Source of the DNA: Crocodylus rhombifer
Lineage: Eukaryota; Chordata; Crocodylia; Crocodylidae
Length of the DNA stretch: 64,000 nt
NCBI GenBank assembly: GCA_038503035.1
Contig: JAVSML010001000.1
Coordinates: 1,054,397-1,118,396, forward strand
Direction: 5' to 3'
Shown here: positions 11,019 to 24,195 of the stretch, piece by piece
Numbering within the stretch: position 1 is the stretch's first letter
Layout: the number at the start of each line of letters is the position of its first letter
Notes under the pieces: model-generated
What the model saw: the letters and a program-made list of their open reading frames with translations, nothing else
Database searches by the model: none
What the model was told of the DNA's origin: nothing
Made by a program: the position numbers and the translations under genes

Positions 11019-11542
11019 TAAGGGTGTGTACAAACATGTGCCAAGCCCCATCTATATTGCTGCAACTTGTTTTAAACCACATGATCTTATATTGGGAGCA
11101 GTTACAGCAGATGTTCACCAGTGCCAGGAGCCACACTGAGAACCCGGTTTAAGTAAGTTGGGATAGGGAGGAGAGCAGATTCACAGGGCAGTTGGTAGAT
11201 CTGGAGGGTCTGTGGGAAGGGTGTCCATCCAAGAGTGAGAAGGTTTGGGGGCTGAAAATAACCCAGTAAGAGTTGGGAGGTAGGAAGAGTGCAGGCCTGG
11301 GGTTGGGGTGAGCAGCTGGGCTTTCCCAGACTCAGGGCTGTACTCTGAACATGTGAGGACATTCACTGGATGGGGTTAACCCATTCCCAGTCTGTTATTC
11401 TGCCTATGCAGATGAACTAATTTAAACTGGGCCCACCATTTTTGGCCTGATATAAACCTCTAAAACATCTTCACAGAGTGACATTTAATTTAACCTAACC
11501 CTAGTTAGGTTGACCCCAATGTAATATCTGCATGTACCCTAA
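11019..11542. mobile_element. TIR element family N, copy 3 (diverged)
   Basis: The left end TAAGGGTGTGTACAAACATG and the inverted right end TTAGGGTACATGCAG match the termini of the copy at 9439. The interior is G-rich in this orientation (gggttggggtgagcag), the complement of the C-rich core of copies 1 and 2, so this copy may be inverted relative to them. No open frame is convincing. Confidence 0.42.
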
Positions 11543-11584
11543 CTGAATAAGTAGCATGAAACAGGTAGTATGGAATATGTAGTT

Positions 11585-11690
11585 TCTACCCAAAAGCTTG
11601 CAATGAAGATGTTTTTCCAATTATTTTAGTTGGTCTAATAAAAAATACTGGATTTACCCAAAGAACCTTGTCTGCCTCTAGTATGGAAAA
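11585..11690 (+). mobile_element. Penelope-like 3' tail fragment, copy 2
   Basis: The order caaaagcttgc, ccaattattttagttggtctaata, gatttacccaaagaacc and ttgtctgcctcta repeats the tail at 440-535 with modest divergence. The upstream CTGATGA box of the ribozyme-like core is missing here, so only the distal tail survives. Confidence 0.6.
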
Positions 11691-12983
11691 TAGTTTTCAT
11701 GATGGAATTTATAAAAAATAAACTTGTATTATATTAGTAGTTTGAGGAACTGGAAAGCTCCTTAATAAGGCTGAATATCTTGAAAAACTTGAATCCATTT
11801 TCTTTGTAAACAACTTTAAGCAGAATTACTTCTACTAAATTTTCAGACTCTCAAAATATTTCCTTCTATATAGTAAAATCTTGGGTGGTTTACCAAAAGA
11901 TGGTAGAGATTGTCATTTGTGTGCTGAGCAATCCGCATACACTGGAAATGGTCAGAAAATTGTGAAGGAACCATTTTCCTTCAAAATGTGTAGCTCCCTC
12001 CAAATAAAAATGCTTTATAAATTTGTCACTACTATAATTTAGGAGAAAAGCATCAACCTCAGCTATGTTGCACAAATGTTGAATTCTCCAGTTTGAGCTT
12101 TCTCTGAATGAAACATTTTGATTCTTCAGGTTTAAAAGACTCTTTCAAAATATTTTTAATTTTATTGGAAATAAAACCATTAATTCAACATTAAAAGGAA
12201 ACTATTTTCATTGATTCTGTCAAAAAGCTCTGATTGTTCCAAACACATTTCATATTTTGATTTGTCCTTCACAGAGATGTTTTGGTGTTTTATGCTGATA
12301 CAAAATTAAGCCAAATTCCAAATCTCAGAAACCTTCGCGAGATGGAATTTCCATTCTCTGCTCTGCTCTACTCAAAACCCCATGGTTGTGCTGAAATTGG
12401 TGCTCAAAACATAAAGCAAAGCTTTTATTTTCAAGAAAATTCAAAGGTGAACTGCAACATGTCTAATGCTAATGATTTGGATATAGGTAATTGAAAGAAA
12501 AAACTTTAAATAAGAAAATAAAAGACATATGAGAGAGAAGGGGAGGCACAGAAATAATGCATTAAACCATGATCAGGGAGAAAAATAAGTAGTCTCAAGA
12601 AAATGGGTGGTGGGATTTTCCAAGAACTGTAAGCTGGGAGTACAAGTATGGATACTATTAAAAGCCAAACACTGCCTCAGGTAATTTATGACTAACACAA
12701 CCATTTATAATGATGAATATTTTTATGCTTACTAATTAAATCTCATATTTTAGGGCATTTCAAGATCTAAGGCAGCTTTCTTTGCCCTTAGAAGTGCTGA
12801 AGATAGTAATTCTTTGAAAACAGAGGCTGTTTCTACTAATCAACACCTTGAGAGTTAGATCATAAACAGATTTAGCCTACTATAAACATGATAAGTATAC
12901 AAGCTATTTTCTTAAAAATTGAGCTACTTCAAAATCAAATGCACAATAACAGGTACAATACATGCCATACACTAGTTATTACT

Positions 12984-12984
<1 letters not shown>

Positions 12985-13024
<40 letters not shown>
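12985..13024. repeat. (GT)20 microsatellite
   Basis: Forty bases of uninterrupted GT dinucleotide repeat. Confidence 0.97.
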
Positions 13025-13026
<2 letters not shown>

Positions 13027-14215
13027 GAAAATAAACTGTGCATAACCTTTAAACTTAATTAAAATTAAAATCAAAGATTTATATTTCTGTATAAAATATG
13101 GTACTGCAGCCCACATTATCTTTCAAACTTATTGGTGAAGGGATTTATATTCTGATGGATCATAATGTGTATTGAAAAATGTGTTTTGAAACAAAAATGG
13201 GATTAGTCTAGTAAATGTGCATGTCACTTGTGGGTACTATGTGCCAATTACTGTTAGTGAAGGACCCCAGCTAAATGTCCATGTCTGAATAATCTACTCC
13301 CTCATCAAATACGTAGTTTTTCATATTTTTATTTCAAGCCACCTATAAACTTCTGATTGTGAGTCAGATCTAAAATTTAATGAGCTTTCCTTTATAGACT
13401 TAAATTGTACATAGTCCAAAATGGGATGACTTTCCAGAGAGCAACTGTTTGTACAATGTTCAAGACCACAATCCTTCCCTGATCTACAATTCAGATTTCT
13501 AGGTGATGATTAACAACAAATATATAATAATGTAACTGCATGGCAGTTTCTTACCCCGCAGCTCTGTTCTCCATTTGTTTTTAGAGTACTATCTGCATAT
13601 CTTTGTGACTAAAAGTAGCCACCTTTTTTAAAGTTACTTTTTTACCATAATAAGCTTTGCAAAACTGACATAGTGTAGGAGAAATATACTAGATTCTGTT
13701 CATTCTAGACTTTCACATTCATTAGAAAAGTCTGAACTTTTAATTATAGTTGCAACTATATTTCTTCTGTTTGAAAGAGTTACACCTGTTAACTGAATAC
13801 AGTGGGACTGCCCATCTATCATTCAGGGCATCATTTGCAGGCTATGAGTGTGCATTGATGTAGCCAATGACCTTATTTGCTTTACAGAACCTTATTTCTG
13901 ATGCTGGTACAAATTAAAAGAATAACCTTAAATTTAGAGCTTGCATTGTATAGCCTATGCTTATTTTTCAGGGGTAGTGTAGAGGAAGGACTCTATCTTT
14001 TACTTGTAAATTTTAACTTCATTCTTGAGTCACTTAAAGACAATGGAATCTAATTGTGCGATTTTTACAGTCATTTTCAGTGTTATGGAACCTCACTGTA
14101 ATTGAGACTTTATGTCTTTAATTAGTTTTTTGATTTAATATATGGGATTTCTGTAAATCAGTGAGATTAAGAATTGTGTATGTTCTTGCATGTGACCTTC
14201 ATTTTTAAATTTCAG

Positions 14216-14257
14216 TGGTCTCCCTGCAGGATAGAACAGCATGAGCATGAGAAAAGG
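14216..14257 (+). other. Possible 42-nt exon (low confidence)
   Basis: A pyrimidine-leaning acceptor context (ccttcatttttaaatttcag) ends at 14215, and GTATGT follows 14257, with a second GTAAGT at 14262. The 42 bases between are an open, phase-neutral block reading WSPCRIEQHEHEKR. I do not recognise the peptide, and short acceptor-donor pairs arise by chance in AT-rich DNA. It is listed only because it is the single exon-like pattern I noticed. Confidence 0.12.
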
Positions 14258-17200
14258 GTATGTAAGTATGATAATTTTATTTGTCAGTCAGAAATCCATT
14301 TCAGTCTATTAATCTATGGTTACTATTACTGTGTACAGTATTTTTTCTGGCATTTCCCCTTGAAAAAATGGAATCAAAGTGGCTTCCTAGGTTATCAAGT
14401 TCAGTCCTTAATATTGAAAGGAAACAGAGCATAGAATTCTGTCCATAAAACTAACAAGCTCCAAGTTAGAACTAATATTATCCTGCTTTCCATCACTGCT
14501 TCCATTAGGCAGCTATCTTATAAGCATCAGACAATCTTCTAATGTACAGCATGTAGCTTTGCCTTCACTAGCTTTGTCTAAATACTTTCACTGAAGCTGC
14601 TGTGAGTAAAAGATGTTCAGCATTAGACAAGATCAGCTGCTTTGTTTCTGTATCTTACATGTGATACTCATTGTTTGGATTTTAATTAAAAAAGAAAGAA
14701 GAAGATGCATCTGATTAAAAGCCCTATTTTCTGTGGAGAAAGTCCTATTGAAGGTTCAAAATAATAACAGCTTTTCTGGAAATTGAAAACTAATTGAAAC
14801 AGAACCTGCAAGGTGCAAAGGAGTATTCAGCAAGCAAAAGCCAGTTAAACTAAATATTTAATTAAATAAATGTACATACATGTTTTGATGAATTTGTTTT
14901 GCTGGGGCCACAGATCTTATAACTGGACAGATAAAGTCTATAGACTTTAAGGTCACCAGAACCTGTGAGTTTTAAGACCTGGATCCAACCCTACAGAGGC
15001 TTTTTACTGCAGAGACCCTAACTCCTATTTGTAGTCTATGATTCCTTTTCACCCTTCTGACCCTGTCAGACATCCAGCTGCTGAAAACAAACTCATTTCA
15101 TTTTGGATGTCCCTTCTGGAATACAAGCTCTCTGCAATGGCTGCATGGACATGTAATTTTTAGTCCATTCTTATCCTTAATCATCCTAGAAACTGAACAG
15201 ACAAATCGGATCACAATTGCTGCAATATGGACAAGAGCACAAATAACAGATTGCTCTATACTAAGGGACTTCCAGGGTAATAGGCTACTAAAGATTGTTG
15301 TAGATTTTTCTGTTTGGTAATTTCTTGCTCCTCAGGAAGCAAAGATTATGTAAATGAAAATTCAGATAACAGAAGTTTTATTAATTCCTATAATTTCTAT
15401 TAATCAAAGAACATTTACATAGATGCATCTGTTTTAAACCAGAACATCCATTATGCATACTCATCAAATTATCATGACCATAGGTAATCACTGCCCAGCA
15501 GATAAGGATGGGTAATCCACTGCTGTCTCTGCTTGGAGCAGATTAAATTTTACTTGACTGGTTGTCTTTAACTGCTCATCTCCCTGAAAATTTTCCACAG
15601 TCTTCTGTACAAATCTATTTGGAAAGCCTTCCTGTTCAGCGTACATATGCAACCCTATTGGCAGGAGAATTACTTGTGCCGTTACTAGTACTCAAAGGAA
15701 ACAAACACACACAAGTAGTAGTAAAAAGGAAGAAGGAAAAAAATCAATATGTGCCTCTCACGCATCACAGAGAATCCTGTCATAACTTCATTTATAGAAA
15801 CAAGTTGTACCTCTTACAGAAGGAGCTGACCCCCATTTTTTATTACTGATTTTTGTATTAGATTATCCTTCAGATTATCATAACACTGGATGATTTCTAC
15901 TTAAAAATCAGTGAAGTATATTTAACAAATAATCAAACCCACAAAAAACGTAATACTTATAAAGATGAGAAGAGATCATCAAGTGTCATTCCATGAACTA
16001 AATTCAGCTCAATTGCAAAATTGTTAAGGTTTTTTTTTGTAATCCATGAAAATTTGCTATTATTTTTATAGTGGTCTCTCACTAGGGCAATGAATCTTTC
16101 TTTTCTGGTCTTCTGAGTAGTTTTTTTTTTATTTTTTGGCTGTTTTAAATTAATACTTTGCTAAAATCAGCAAGTAGGTCAAATTGGCAAGGTAGCACAT
16201 TAAAAGATGACAAGTCAGTGACTGTCTTCTTTAGAGAAAATCTGAGTCAAGACTGAAAGGGTTTTAAGATGTAATTCAAACTATACCTTTTCTTCTACTG
16301 GAGCACGAAGATCAGTAAAAAAATAAAAAAGTAGAAGCTTCCTTTACTGACATTTGGCCATCTCTTTATACAAGTATATTACATACAATTGTGGGTAAGT
16401 TTTTAAAATAAAATAAAAGACATTGCTGACAAGAAATGTTCCTGTTTTTTTTTTTTACCAAATACGAATGCTTTGCTTTTCTGATTTGTGGAGCCATTCA
16501 GTAAGCTGCTCTCAATTTTATTTTCTATTTTCTCCTTTTTCAAGGGATAAATAATCAGTTCTTGACCTATGAAATAGTTAAACTATACTCAAATTTAATG
16601 GAATTTTTAAAAGATTAATTGAAAAACTTACACTAGTCTTTTTAAAGCAAGAAAATGCAAGTACTTTATTTGGCAAAGATGTATGACAGTTAATGCACAT
16701 TAATATTATCCTGCTACTTTTCCAGGAAGCAGCCAATTTCCTGTAACTTTTAGTGTTAAAATTTGATAACCTTAATCTAACTCTAACAGTAATGAATCAC
16801 TAAACATTTTATTCACTTCCATAGGAGCAGACTTGGTTTCATAGGTGAATACTTCAGCCCAAGAATAAACTGAAAGCTTTTCTAGTATGAGAGTACTTTA
16901 ACAATTGCCAGGTGGTATCACTGTTGTAAGGTTTCCTGCATCTCTCCTTTCTCAGTGAACCCATTCAGGTATCAGCTCTTGATTTAACCCAAGATGGATC
17001 TCTACAGTTTTTTTTTTTCTGTCTTAAGCTTACCCTGGGCTATAATTCCGTGTATATTAATCACGTGTATCCAGCAAGTCCAACTGGATTCAGAAAAGTG
17101 TCTCTCTTCCTTTTTTGGAGTAAATGATTTTAAAACAAGCAGCCAGTGAACATGATTATCTTTCTTACCTTCACTTTATGGTAACTGAGGAAGATCTAGC

Positions 17201-18351
17201 TTTTTCAAACACATATAGTAGAGAACCATGCACCTCAAATCTGCTAACCTCAAACAATTATTGTCTTCTCTAAGACAGTATTCTTTTGATTTCCTGTTTT
17301 CTTGGGCCTTTTCCTTTCCCAGCATTGTGTCATACCACCTCTATAATGTTGCAGAGAAATGGCTTCTCCTGAAAATTCTTCCCTCTTCTGTATATTTTTT
17401 ACCAATAGCCCTAAGCCAATATGTTCATGCAGTGCTCAATAACTCACCCAACATATGGCTTTGGAAAGTATTATAAAATATATCTAAATATTTCATAAAT
17501 GTGTCTTTGAGGGGTATGAACACAGGGCTGGTTATGATAAATAAGCATTAAAACACAGCTGATTATAAGGTCGGATAGAAAAAATAAAAAAATAACCAAC
17601 CCCACTGAAAACAATAATAAAGACTCTTGATAATTTCAGTGAACTATAAATTGAGCCCACTGCATCTTCAGATAAACTGCTTAAGATAAAATTTGTTTTA
17701 TCCTCCCTACACTCCCTATCTTATAGCAGTGATGTGAAGCTCAACTGATCAACAGCCTGAAAGAATTTCAGATGGCAGGGAAGGCTTTAAGTACATATGG
17801 AACATGAAGACCTGCAAGGCTTAAACTTAAAAAAATCATCTGTTTTCAAAAGATAAAAAAAAAACAAATCCTATGCAATCAAATCCAATCTTTTCTAGAC
17901 ATGTGAGCAATTTGGGTTATATTGATATGTAACTCACCATTTTCTTGCTTCAAACACAACATAATTTAAATAAATAAATACATAAATATGTGTCATGCTA
18001 GTGGTTGGGTACCATCCCATAAATTTACAGTGATCATCAGGCTCAAATTTTGGGCAACTGTTTGGCTAACAACAAGTAAACAGCTATTGTTGAAAGAATG
18101 CTAGTCTAATTAGGGGTTAAAAAATCAGAGCTTTTTCTGAATCTTTACATTTTTACGTAACTCAGCTTCCAAACTTTTTTATAGTACCTGATTACTAGGC
18201 AAATGCAGACATTTAAAACAGCTCAAATGAAAATGATTGACATTCTTGGCACTGAATCAGTAAGCAATCTTAATTACATATATATGTTAGAAATTATCAA
18301 ATAGTTTTGGAATTAGTACATAACAAACATATATAACTTCCTCTGCCACCT

Positions 18352-18372
18352 CCCCCCCCCAAACCCCCCCCT
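18352..18372. repeat. Poly-C tract
   Basis: Near-uninterrupted C run (two blocks split by AAA). Confidence 0.85.
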
Positions 18373-19953
18373 CAAACAAAGAATACATTAGATCAACACT
18401 ATATAGGATGGTGGATCTTTTCAAATTTCTGCTAGCAGCCTCTACTTTCATCATCTTTAACCTAGCTTATAAGTGACCATTATACTCACTAGAGAATCTT
18501 CTGTTCAGATTTGCACTCTGTGCAATTTCATTGTCTTCACAGAGACGTAAAAGGTGTGAGGCAGTCCAAAATTTAGCCAATCTTATTTATTTTTCAGTGA
18601 GTCAATAACATGTTCACTAAGCTTCTTTTCAGTTTTCTGGGAGCACCAGTTTTATCACTAACATTTCTCCGTAGACTGCCAGGACTTTATATGCTTTAAG
18701 CCCAAAGCAGAACACAATATTATTCACATTGTTATCTACTTTCAGTTAATACGCTTTTGAAAACAGCTGGAGAAATTGATACATACATACGTACTGCTGA
18801 ATACTTTGAGCATGATTTCTACAATACTAATGGCAGACTGCAGACTGACATGTATAGCTATTGGCTATGCAAAGGAAGGCAGGTCAGCACTGCTAGTTAC
18901 CTTGTGCTGGCCACCTCATTTGTAAAAAGCCTCTTAGTCCTGCTGGAATTATCTCCTTCCTGTGGCTCTCAGAATCAGTCTACATCTTTTTCTACTTCTA
19001 AAGCAGTACTGAAACACACTGGCCCTGGCTTCAAGTTCATAGCAAATCCAAGACAGAGCTTTTACTTTACTGTTTTCTCTAAGTAACTCAAATGATACAA
19101 TCAAATAGCTTTATTTTGCAAACTCTACTTGTGCAAATAATCCTTATTTGGGCATGTAGTTCATTATCTATAGACCAACTCCCACAGGAAGAGCATGTGG
19201 GATCAGCTTCTACATATAAGGAAGATACAATTAGCATTGCTATTAGTTCAAACTTTAACATTTTTAATGCATTTAATATATATTATGGACCACATTCCAA
19301 TCTCATTTTAAATGTATAATCACCGATATGAAGGTCTATCTTGGTATCATTGTAAGATATAGGTCATAGAGAGGAACTACATCCAATATTAGTGTGATCA
19401 ACCTTGACAAAGCCATGTATTCCAAAATTTCTGAGATTAGATTATGTCATTTTACACATTTAAATAGATAAATCAAAATCACTTCTCAGTCTTCTGCTTG
19501 TTAAAGTGGGTCTTTATATGAAGGCTACTTAAATATAACAGTATAAGAAACATTCAACATAAGATTGGGTTTTCAGTATTATATGTCTGTGAGTGATGTT
19601 CACATTTCTGTGCAGAGTAATGCACAAAAGAAGCAACGCCCTCCCCTCCCCCCCCTGCTTTTCCCATATAGCAAATAGTGCAAGAATGTTCCTTATGGAC
19701 CTGAGGCAGTAAGTAATTCTCACTGAATACACAATGCAGGAAGAAGAAAGAAAGGCTTACTACAGAAACTGACTGCAGGGAAAACAAATTTACTGGGGCT
19801 CACTACTCCATTGCCAATGATTAGTAAGTGTCAAGGACAACATAAGCAAGGCTTTCGTCCTAAACCATCTGAATGTTTCCTCGCTTGCCATCATATAACT
19901 GAGATGTCTTAATATGGATACACTCCTATTCCAATCTCTTTGTGACCCATGGC

Positions 19954-20036
19954 CCCCAGTCCAAAGCCCACTGAAATGACTGAAAAGGTTTACATTGATT
20001 TCAATAAGATTTGGATCGGGTTCTGTGTCTACAATG
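19954..20036. repeat. Short palindromic dispersed-repeat-like sequence
   Basis: The pattern ccaaagcccactgaaat ... attgatttcaataagatttgg is an imperfect inverted repeat. It resembles the very common amniote repeat that alternates caatgg and ccattg around tttggatc. The family name is unknown to me; recognition is by pattern only. Confidence 0.35.
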
Positions 20037-20847
20037 TGAAGAATGTCCTAAAGGAGGATTTTATGATAGATTTGATTTTTTTTTTTTGTATTACTCACTC
20101 TATTGCATTGATTAACTGCAGTGTGCCATTTGAATTTTTAACAGTTCTTCCTGCACAATGTTTATGAGAAGTTATTACTTGTTTTTGATTCTTGTTTGGT
20201 AGATGTTTGCTCAAACATATTAATTAAACTAAGAGAGTTACTTTTTCAAGGGAATTACAATGATGCTTTATTGAAAACTATTGCATCATGCTGGAGGCTG
20301 AATAGATATCAAGTTCATTCTCTCTTCTTACGTGCAGATGATCAATTAATTTTATTTTCTTATATTTATCAGTGTGGCCTAAAACAGAAAAAGGAGCACA
20401 GTAAATCAATAGAGGTTTTGTTTTGTTTTCCCTAATAAAGGCATGAGAGGGAACATCTCATAGGGAATTTTATCTTTTAAAACTTTCCTTGGGAAAGTTT
20501 TAAGTCCCTACTAGGTCCTTCTGCATTATTTTCTGTGGAGTCTTCAGGGATAGATATGCCCACGGAGAACTCTTTGAATACTAATTTAATGGCCAGACAG
20601 TAATGAAGTAGAGATTCAGTTCCAGATTAGAGCCATTCTTTTTTGGAATTTCTAAATAAGATGGGGAATAAAGAAAGGAAGAATAAATCTTATAGGCACA
20701 CAGTGTATTAGGACAAAATGTCATCTTAACCATACAAAACCTCTGCACATGAGAATAGTGCTAAGAGAGCTTGTTGAGGATGTGGCGTGTACCAAGATTT
20801 AAACAGGTGTAGCCTGAATTTCCTTTCAGAACTTTTTGATGTCAGTG

Positions 20848-21191
20848 GGCTATAGCAGCGTTTTTGAACCCAGGGGTCGTGACCCAAAAGTGGGTCACTA
20901 GAATATGTGAAAGGTTCGCAAACAAACTTTAAGAATGGATCGTCCTTTAAAGGAGAAAAAACTGGGAAACTGTGGCTTTCCCTTGCAGGTTGGCAGAGTT
21001 CCAACCTGTGAGGAGCTGCATGTCCCCCTTGAATGCCCCACACATCCCCCAACCCCCCCCCCCACCCCCCCCACACACACACACTGGAGGGCTAGGGTCT
21101 GTGGGCAGGGAGTGAGGGACTGGGTTGGGACTGGCCACTGATGTTTACAAATGGTCCTGGTACCAAAAGGTTGGGAACCACTGATATATAG
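20848..21191. mobile_element. hAT-like nonautonomous element, 328 bp
   Basis: The element runs 20856-21183 with ends CAGCGTTTTTGAACCC and, inward from the right, CAGTGGTTCCCAACCTTTTGG. These are typical hAT-type CAG...CTG inverted termini. The flanks GGCTATAG (20848-20855) and ATATATAG (21184-21191) match at 6 of 8, consistent with an 8-bp target duplication. The stretch gtcgtgacccaaaagtgggtc is itself palindromic. No transposase is present. A C-rich tract lies at 21050-21078. Confidence 0.65.
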
Positions 21192-23540
21192 GGATCTGGG
21201 GTGGGGAAGTAAAGAGGTGGAACCACAGCACTACTCAGAAAGGACAACTCTGGATTACCTTATGTTCCCTTCTGCTCTTGCTTCCCTATGGCTTATTCCT
21301 GTTGAAAGAGAAAGAAAGCTATATAAACTGTCCTTTACGAGTAAAAATGGATGTGGCATTTGAGGAGATTCTGACTGATCCAAGTTAAAACCTGGGAGTG
21401 TCATCGTCCTTTTCACACATATCATGTCCCTGGAACAAATGGCATTTAATTCAAATTACCTGCGATTTTCCCAGGGGAAAAGTGTTACCTTGGACATTCC
21501 ATAGGTAGTTAAAGTGGGACAATGGGCTTTGTTCCAGGAGAAATCCAATGTCTGTTTTTACCCATAATGTCCGATTTTACCTTATGTTCTCGGAATCTAC
21601 TGTGGGGGTGAAAATCTTCTATGAGGGCATTAAGTACTTGTTTGGTATAATCTGTGGACCTGTCCTTAGGGTCAGTCCTACATGAGAGTTTACCAGTGCT
21701 GACCTTTATTCTCACAGAGCTCATTGACTAAACACTTCGGGGTATGCTTGAGGAGTGTTTGCATGGATGATTTGAACCCAGATTTTACCTATAGTTTTAA
21801 CAGATTTTACACCCAGTGGAGAATCAGACTCAGTAGGAACTTTTGAACTAGCCCTAGTCACAGGATATTTGAGCAGGTTTGAAAACCCCATACTGAATAC
21901 CATGATTTTATATGGACAATCCATTGCATGTATGTTATTAAACAGCCTACTAGGGGCTTTTAACCGTGCTTTTGTGGAAAGCATTCAAGTGACCTAGGGA
22001 CAAAAACGGAGTTTAAGAATCAATAGAACGTGTTTACTTTATGTGCTTCTGAAAATCTTGCCCTTGAGTGCATGTACATAATTTTTGGGCATTTTAAGGT
22101 GGCTGATAAGTGTTCTTTTTGGGTTTTCTGAAAACTTAACATCAAAGATATTGGAGATTTGCTTGTTCCTTCATTGCTAGGAAAGCAGCTAAGCATATGA
22201 GTAGGATCTGCAAATTAAAGCTACAATTAATCTTGAGCTATTAATACAAAGCATAAGTAGATGAAGGAATTCATTCTTAAAGTGAAATCAATTCTTCTCT
22301 TCACGGTTCAATTTCAGAAATATGTTTTGGAAAAAGGTGCCAGCTAGAAAGAAGTTACAGGTTTTACTAGAAAGTTTTTAAAGTATGCCAGACCATTTGG
22401 TAAACAATCAAACTCTTTTAATTGAGCTAACATCTGGGGTTTGTTTAAACTGGTTGGGAAATAGGTCCATCACTTTATTGACCACTTGCACAATAAATGT
22501 ACATGTAGAGCATAAGTGGCATGGGAAACCAGTCAGCTGTTTCACATTTTAATTTATAAATCAGAAGGCATCTATGTTTTGAATTCCTATTCTGATCATG
22601 ATGACATTACTGGTACACTAAATTTTTGTCTTCTTTATCAAAAAGTTAGTCCCTATAAGAGTCCATTTTATATCAGCTTTACTATCTTGCCATTTAGCTT
22701 TTATTCTGCAGCCCTTTCTTAGGCCCCAATTTTTAAGAGTTTTCAAAGGGAATTGTAAAAAGTCTATAAAGCATATAGTGTTGGTAAATTCCTGTTTTTA
22801 AGGGTATCATGAGGATAAACCAAAACAGTGACATTTCACAACTGTTAACTCTTTGTAGTTATTATTTATATCAATCATACCTAGCCTGAAAAACAAAGGC
22901 ACTATGATAAAAGGAAAGGTTAAGTTGGAATCCTAAACATACTCCAAATCAGGGCAGTGGGGATTTCTAACAAAACTGTAAATGTTCAGTAGTTATAGGT
23001 TGGTGTAGTTTTAAGAGAACATATTCCAAAACCACTCCTTTCTCTTCATTGTGGGATCTGCCTACTATCATGGGCTAAGTACAAACATTCAAGAAGCCAA
23101 GCCCAGTCCATAGCTGAAATGCTCCTTCCAGCAATTCAGCTGCTCCTCCATAGGGCTTCATGAACCAAAACAGGAAGGGGTAGCCTTGGCACCTTGATGA
23201 GGACTGGGGTGGGGGTTAATGATGTCACGGATGACAAAACTGGGGACCCTGGGCTCTGTGGGAAGCAGTGGTGATGCCACCCAGGGGTGTTGTAGCTGGA
23301 TCACAAGTGGCCTTGGATTCTGTACAAAAACTCCTTATCCCAGCACTGAAACTCTCTCCGTCCCATAGTGGAGTGGGTGGCCTCCCTCAGACAGCTGGTG
23401 GCCATTTTGGAGACCTCATTCTTGGACCTTTGTAGTGCGTTCCTGGGCTTGGGCAGCTCGTTCAAGTAAAGCGGCAGTGTGGGCATAAGCAGTCACCACC
23501 CACAACACAGAAAGCTGCATTAGCTCCTTATTCCACTTAT
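21192..23540. other. No recognised feature; AT-rich, moderately GC near 23100-23500
   Basis: Short frames only. The GC-richer end carries a minus-strand frame (23301-23486) that I could not assign. It directly precedes CR1 copy B and may be part of another repeat. Confidence 0.35.
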
Positions 23541-23543
23541 GAA

Positions 23544-24195
23544 CACGTCATGCAATCTGTAGGTGTCCAGGTGACTATCCTGGATACAGCATCTTGGCCC
23601 TTACTGAATGGGGGAGGCAATTTTGTGACAAAGGATGCAGAGAAGGCAGAAGTGCTCAATGCCTCCTTCACCTCAGGTTTCGTAGGCAAGGTCAGCTCCC
23701 AGATTATTACACCAGGCACAGAGTTTGGGGAGGAGGTGAGCAGCCCTCAGTGGTGAAAGAACAGGTTAGGTAATATCTAGAAAAGTGGGACGAATACAAG
23801 TCCATGGGGTCAGATGGAATGCTCCCAAGGGTGCTGAGGGAGTTGGCTGATGTGATTTCAGGGATGATGGCCAGTGGCTCCGCAAACTCCTGGTGATCAG
23901 GAAAGGTCCCAAAAGACTAGAAAAGGGCAAACAGTGCCCATATTTAAGAAAGGGAAAAAGAAGGTGATCTGACCAGAGGCCAGATAATCCCACCTCAGTC
24001 CCTGAAAAAGTCATGGAGCAGATCTTCAAGGAATACATTTCTAAGAACTTGGAGGAGAAGAAGGAACTTAGGAATAGTCAGCATGAATTCACCAGGGGCA
24101 AATCATGCCTGATTAACCTTCTATGATGAGATGAGTGGCTCTGTGGATGCAGTGTGGTGTGCCTTGATTTTCACAATGGCTTTTGATATGGTCTT
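23544..24195 (+). mobile_element. CR1 copy B, 5' part (pre-RT and RT fingers)
   Basis: A frame at 23550-23756 contains DAEKAEVLNASFTSGF, the linker that precedes the RT in CR1 ORF2. Degenerate RT sequence follows (aggaatagtcagcatgaattcacc, equivalent to the QHGF block) up to the ttttgatatggtctt position, which corresponds to the FDTV block of copy A (about 698-713). There an LTR-like insertion interrupts it. The copy resumes at 25886. It is old, with many stops and deletions. Confidence 0.85.

Larger units (their letters stand above)
11691..20847. other. Long AT-rich stretch without recognised genes
   Basis: About 9 kb of low-GC sequence has only short open frames, none matching a protein family I know. 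Supported items inside it are the GT microsatellite at 12985, the exon-like trace at 14216 and the palindromic repeat at 19954, listed separately. Several T or A homopolymers and a poly-C tract near 18352 also occur. The region reads as an old intergenic or large intronic segment. Confidence 0.5.

Noticed and set aside
23301..23486. Possible transposase-related minus-strand frame before CR1 copy B
   Set aside because: No motif of any transposase family could be recognised; too short to call.
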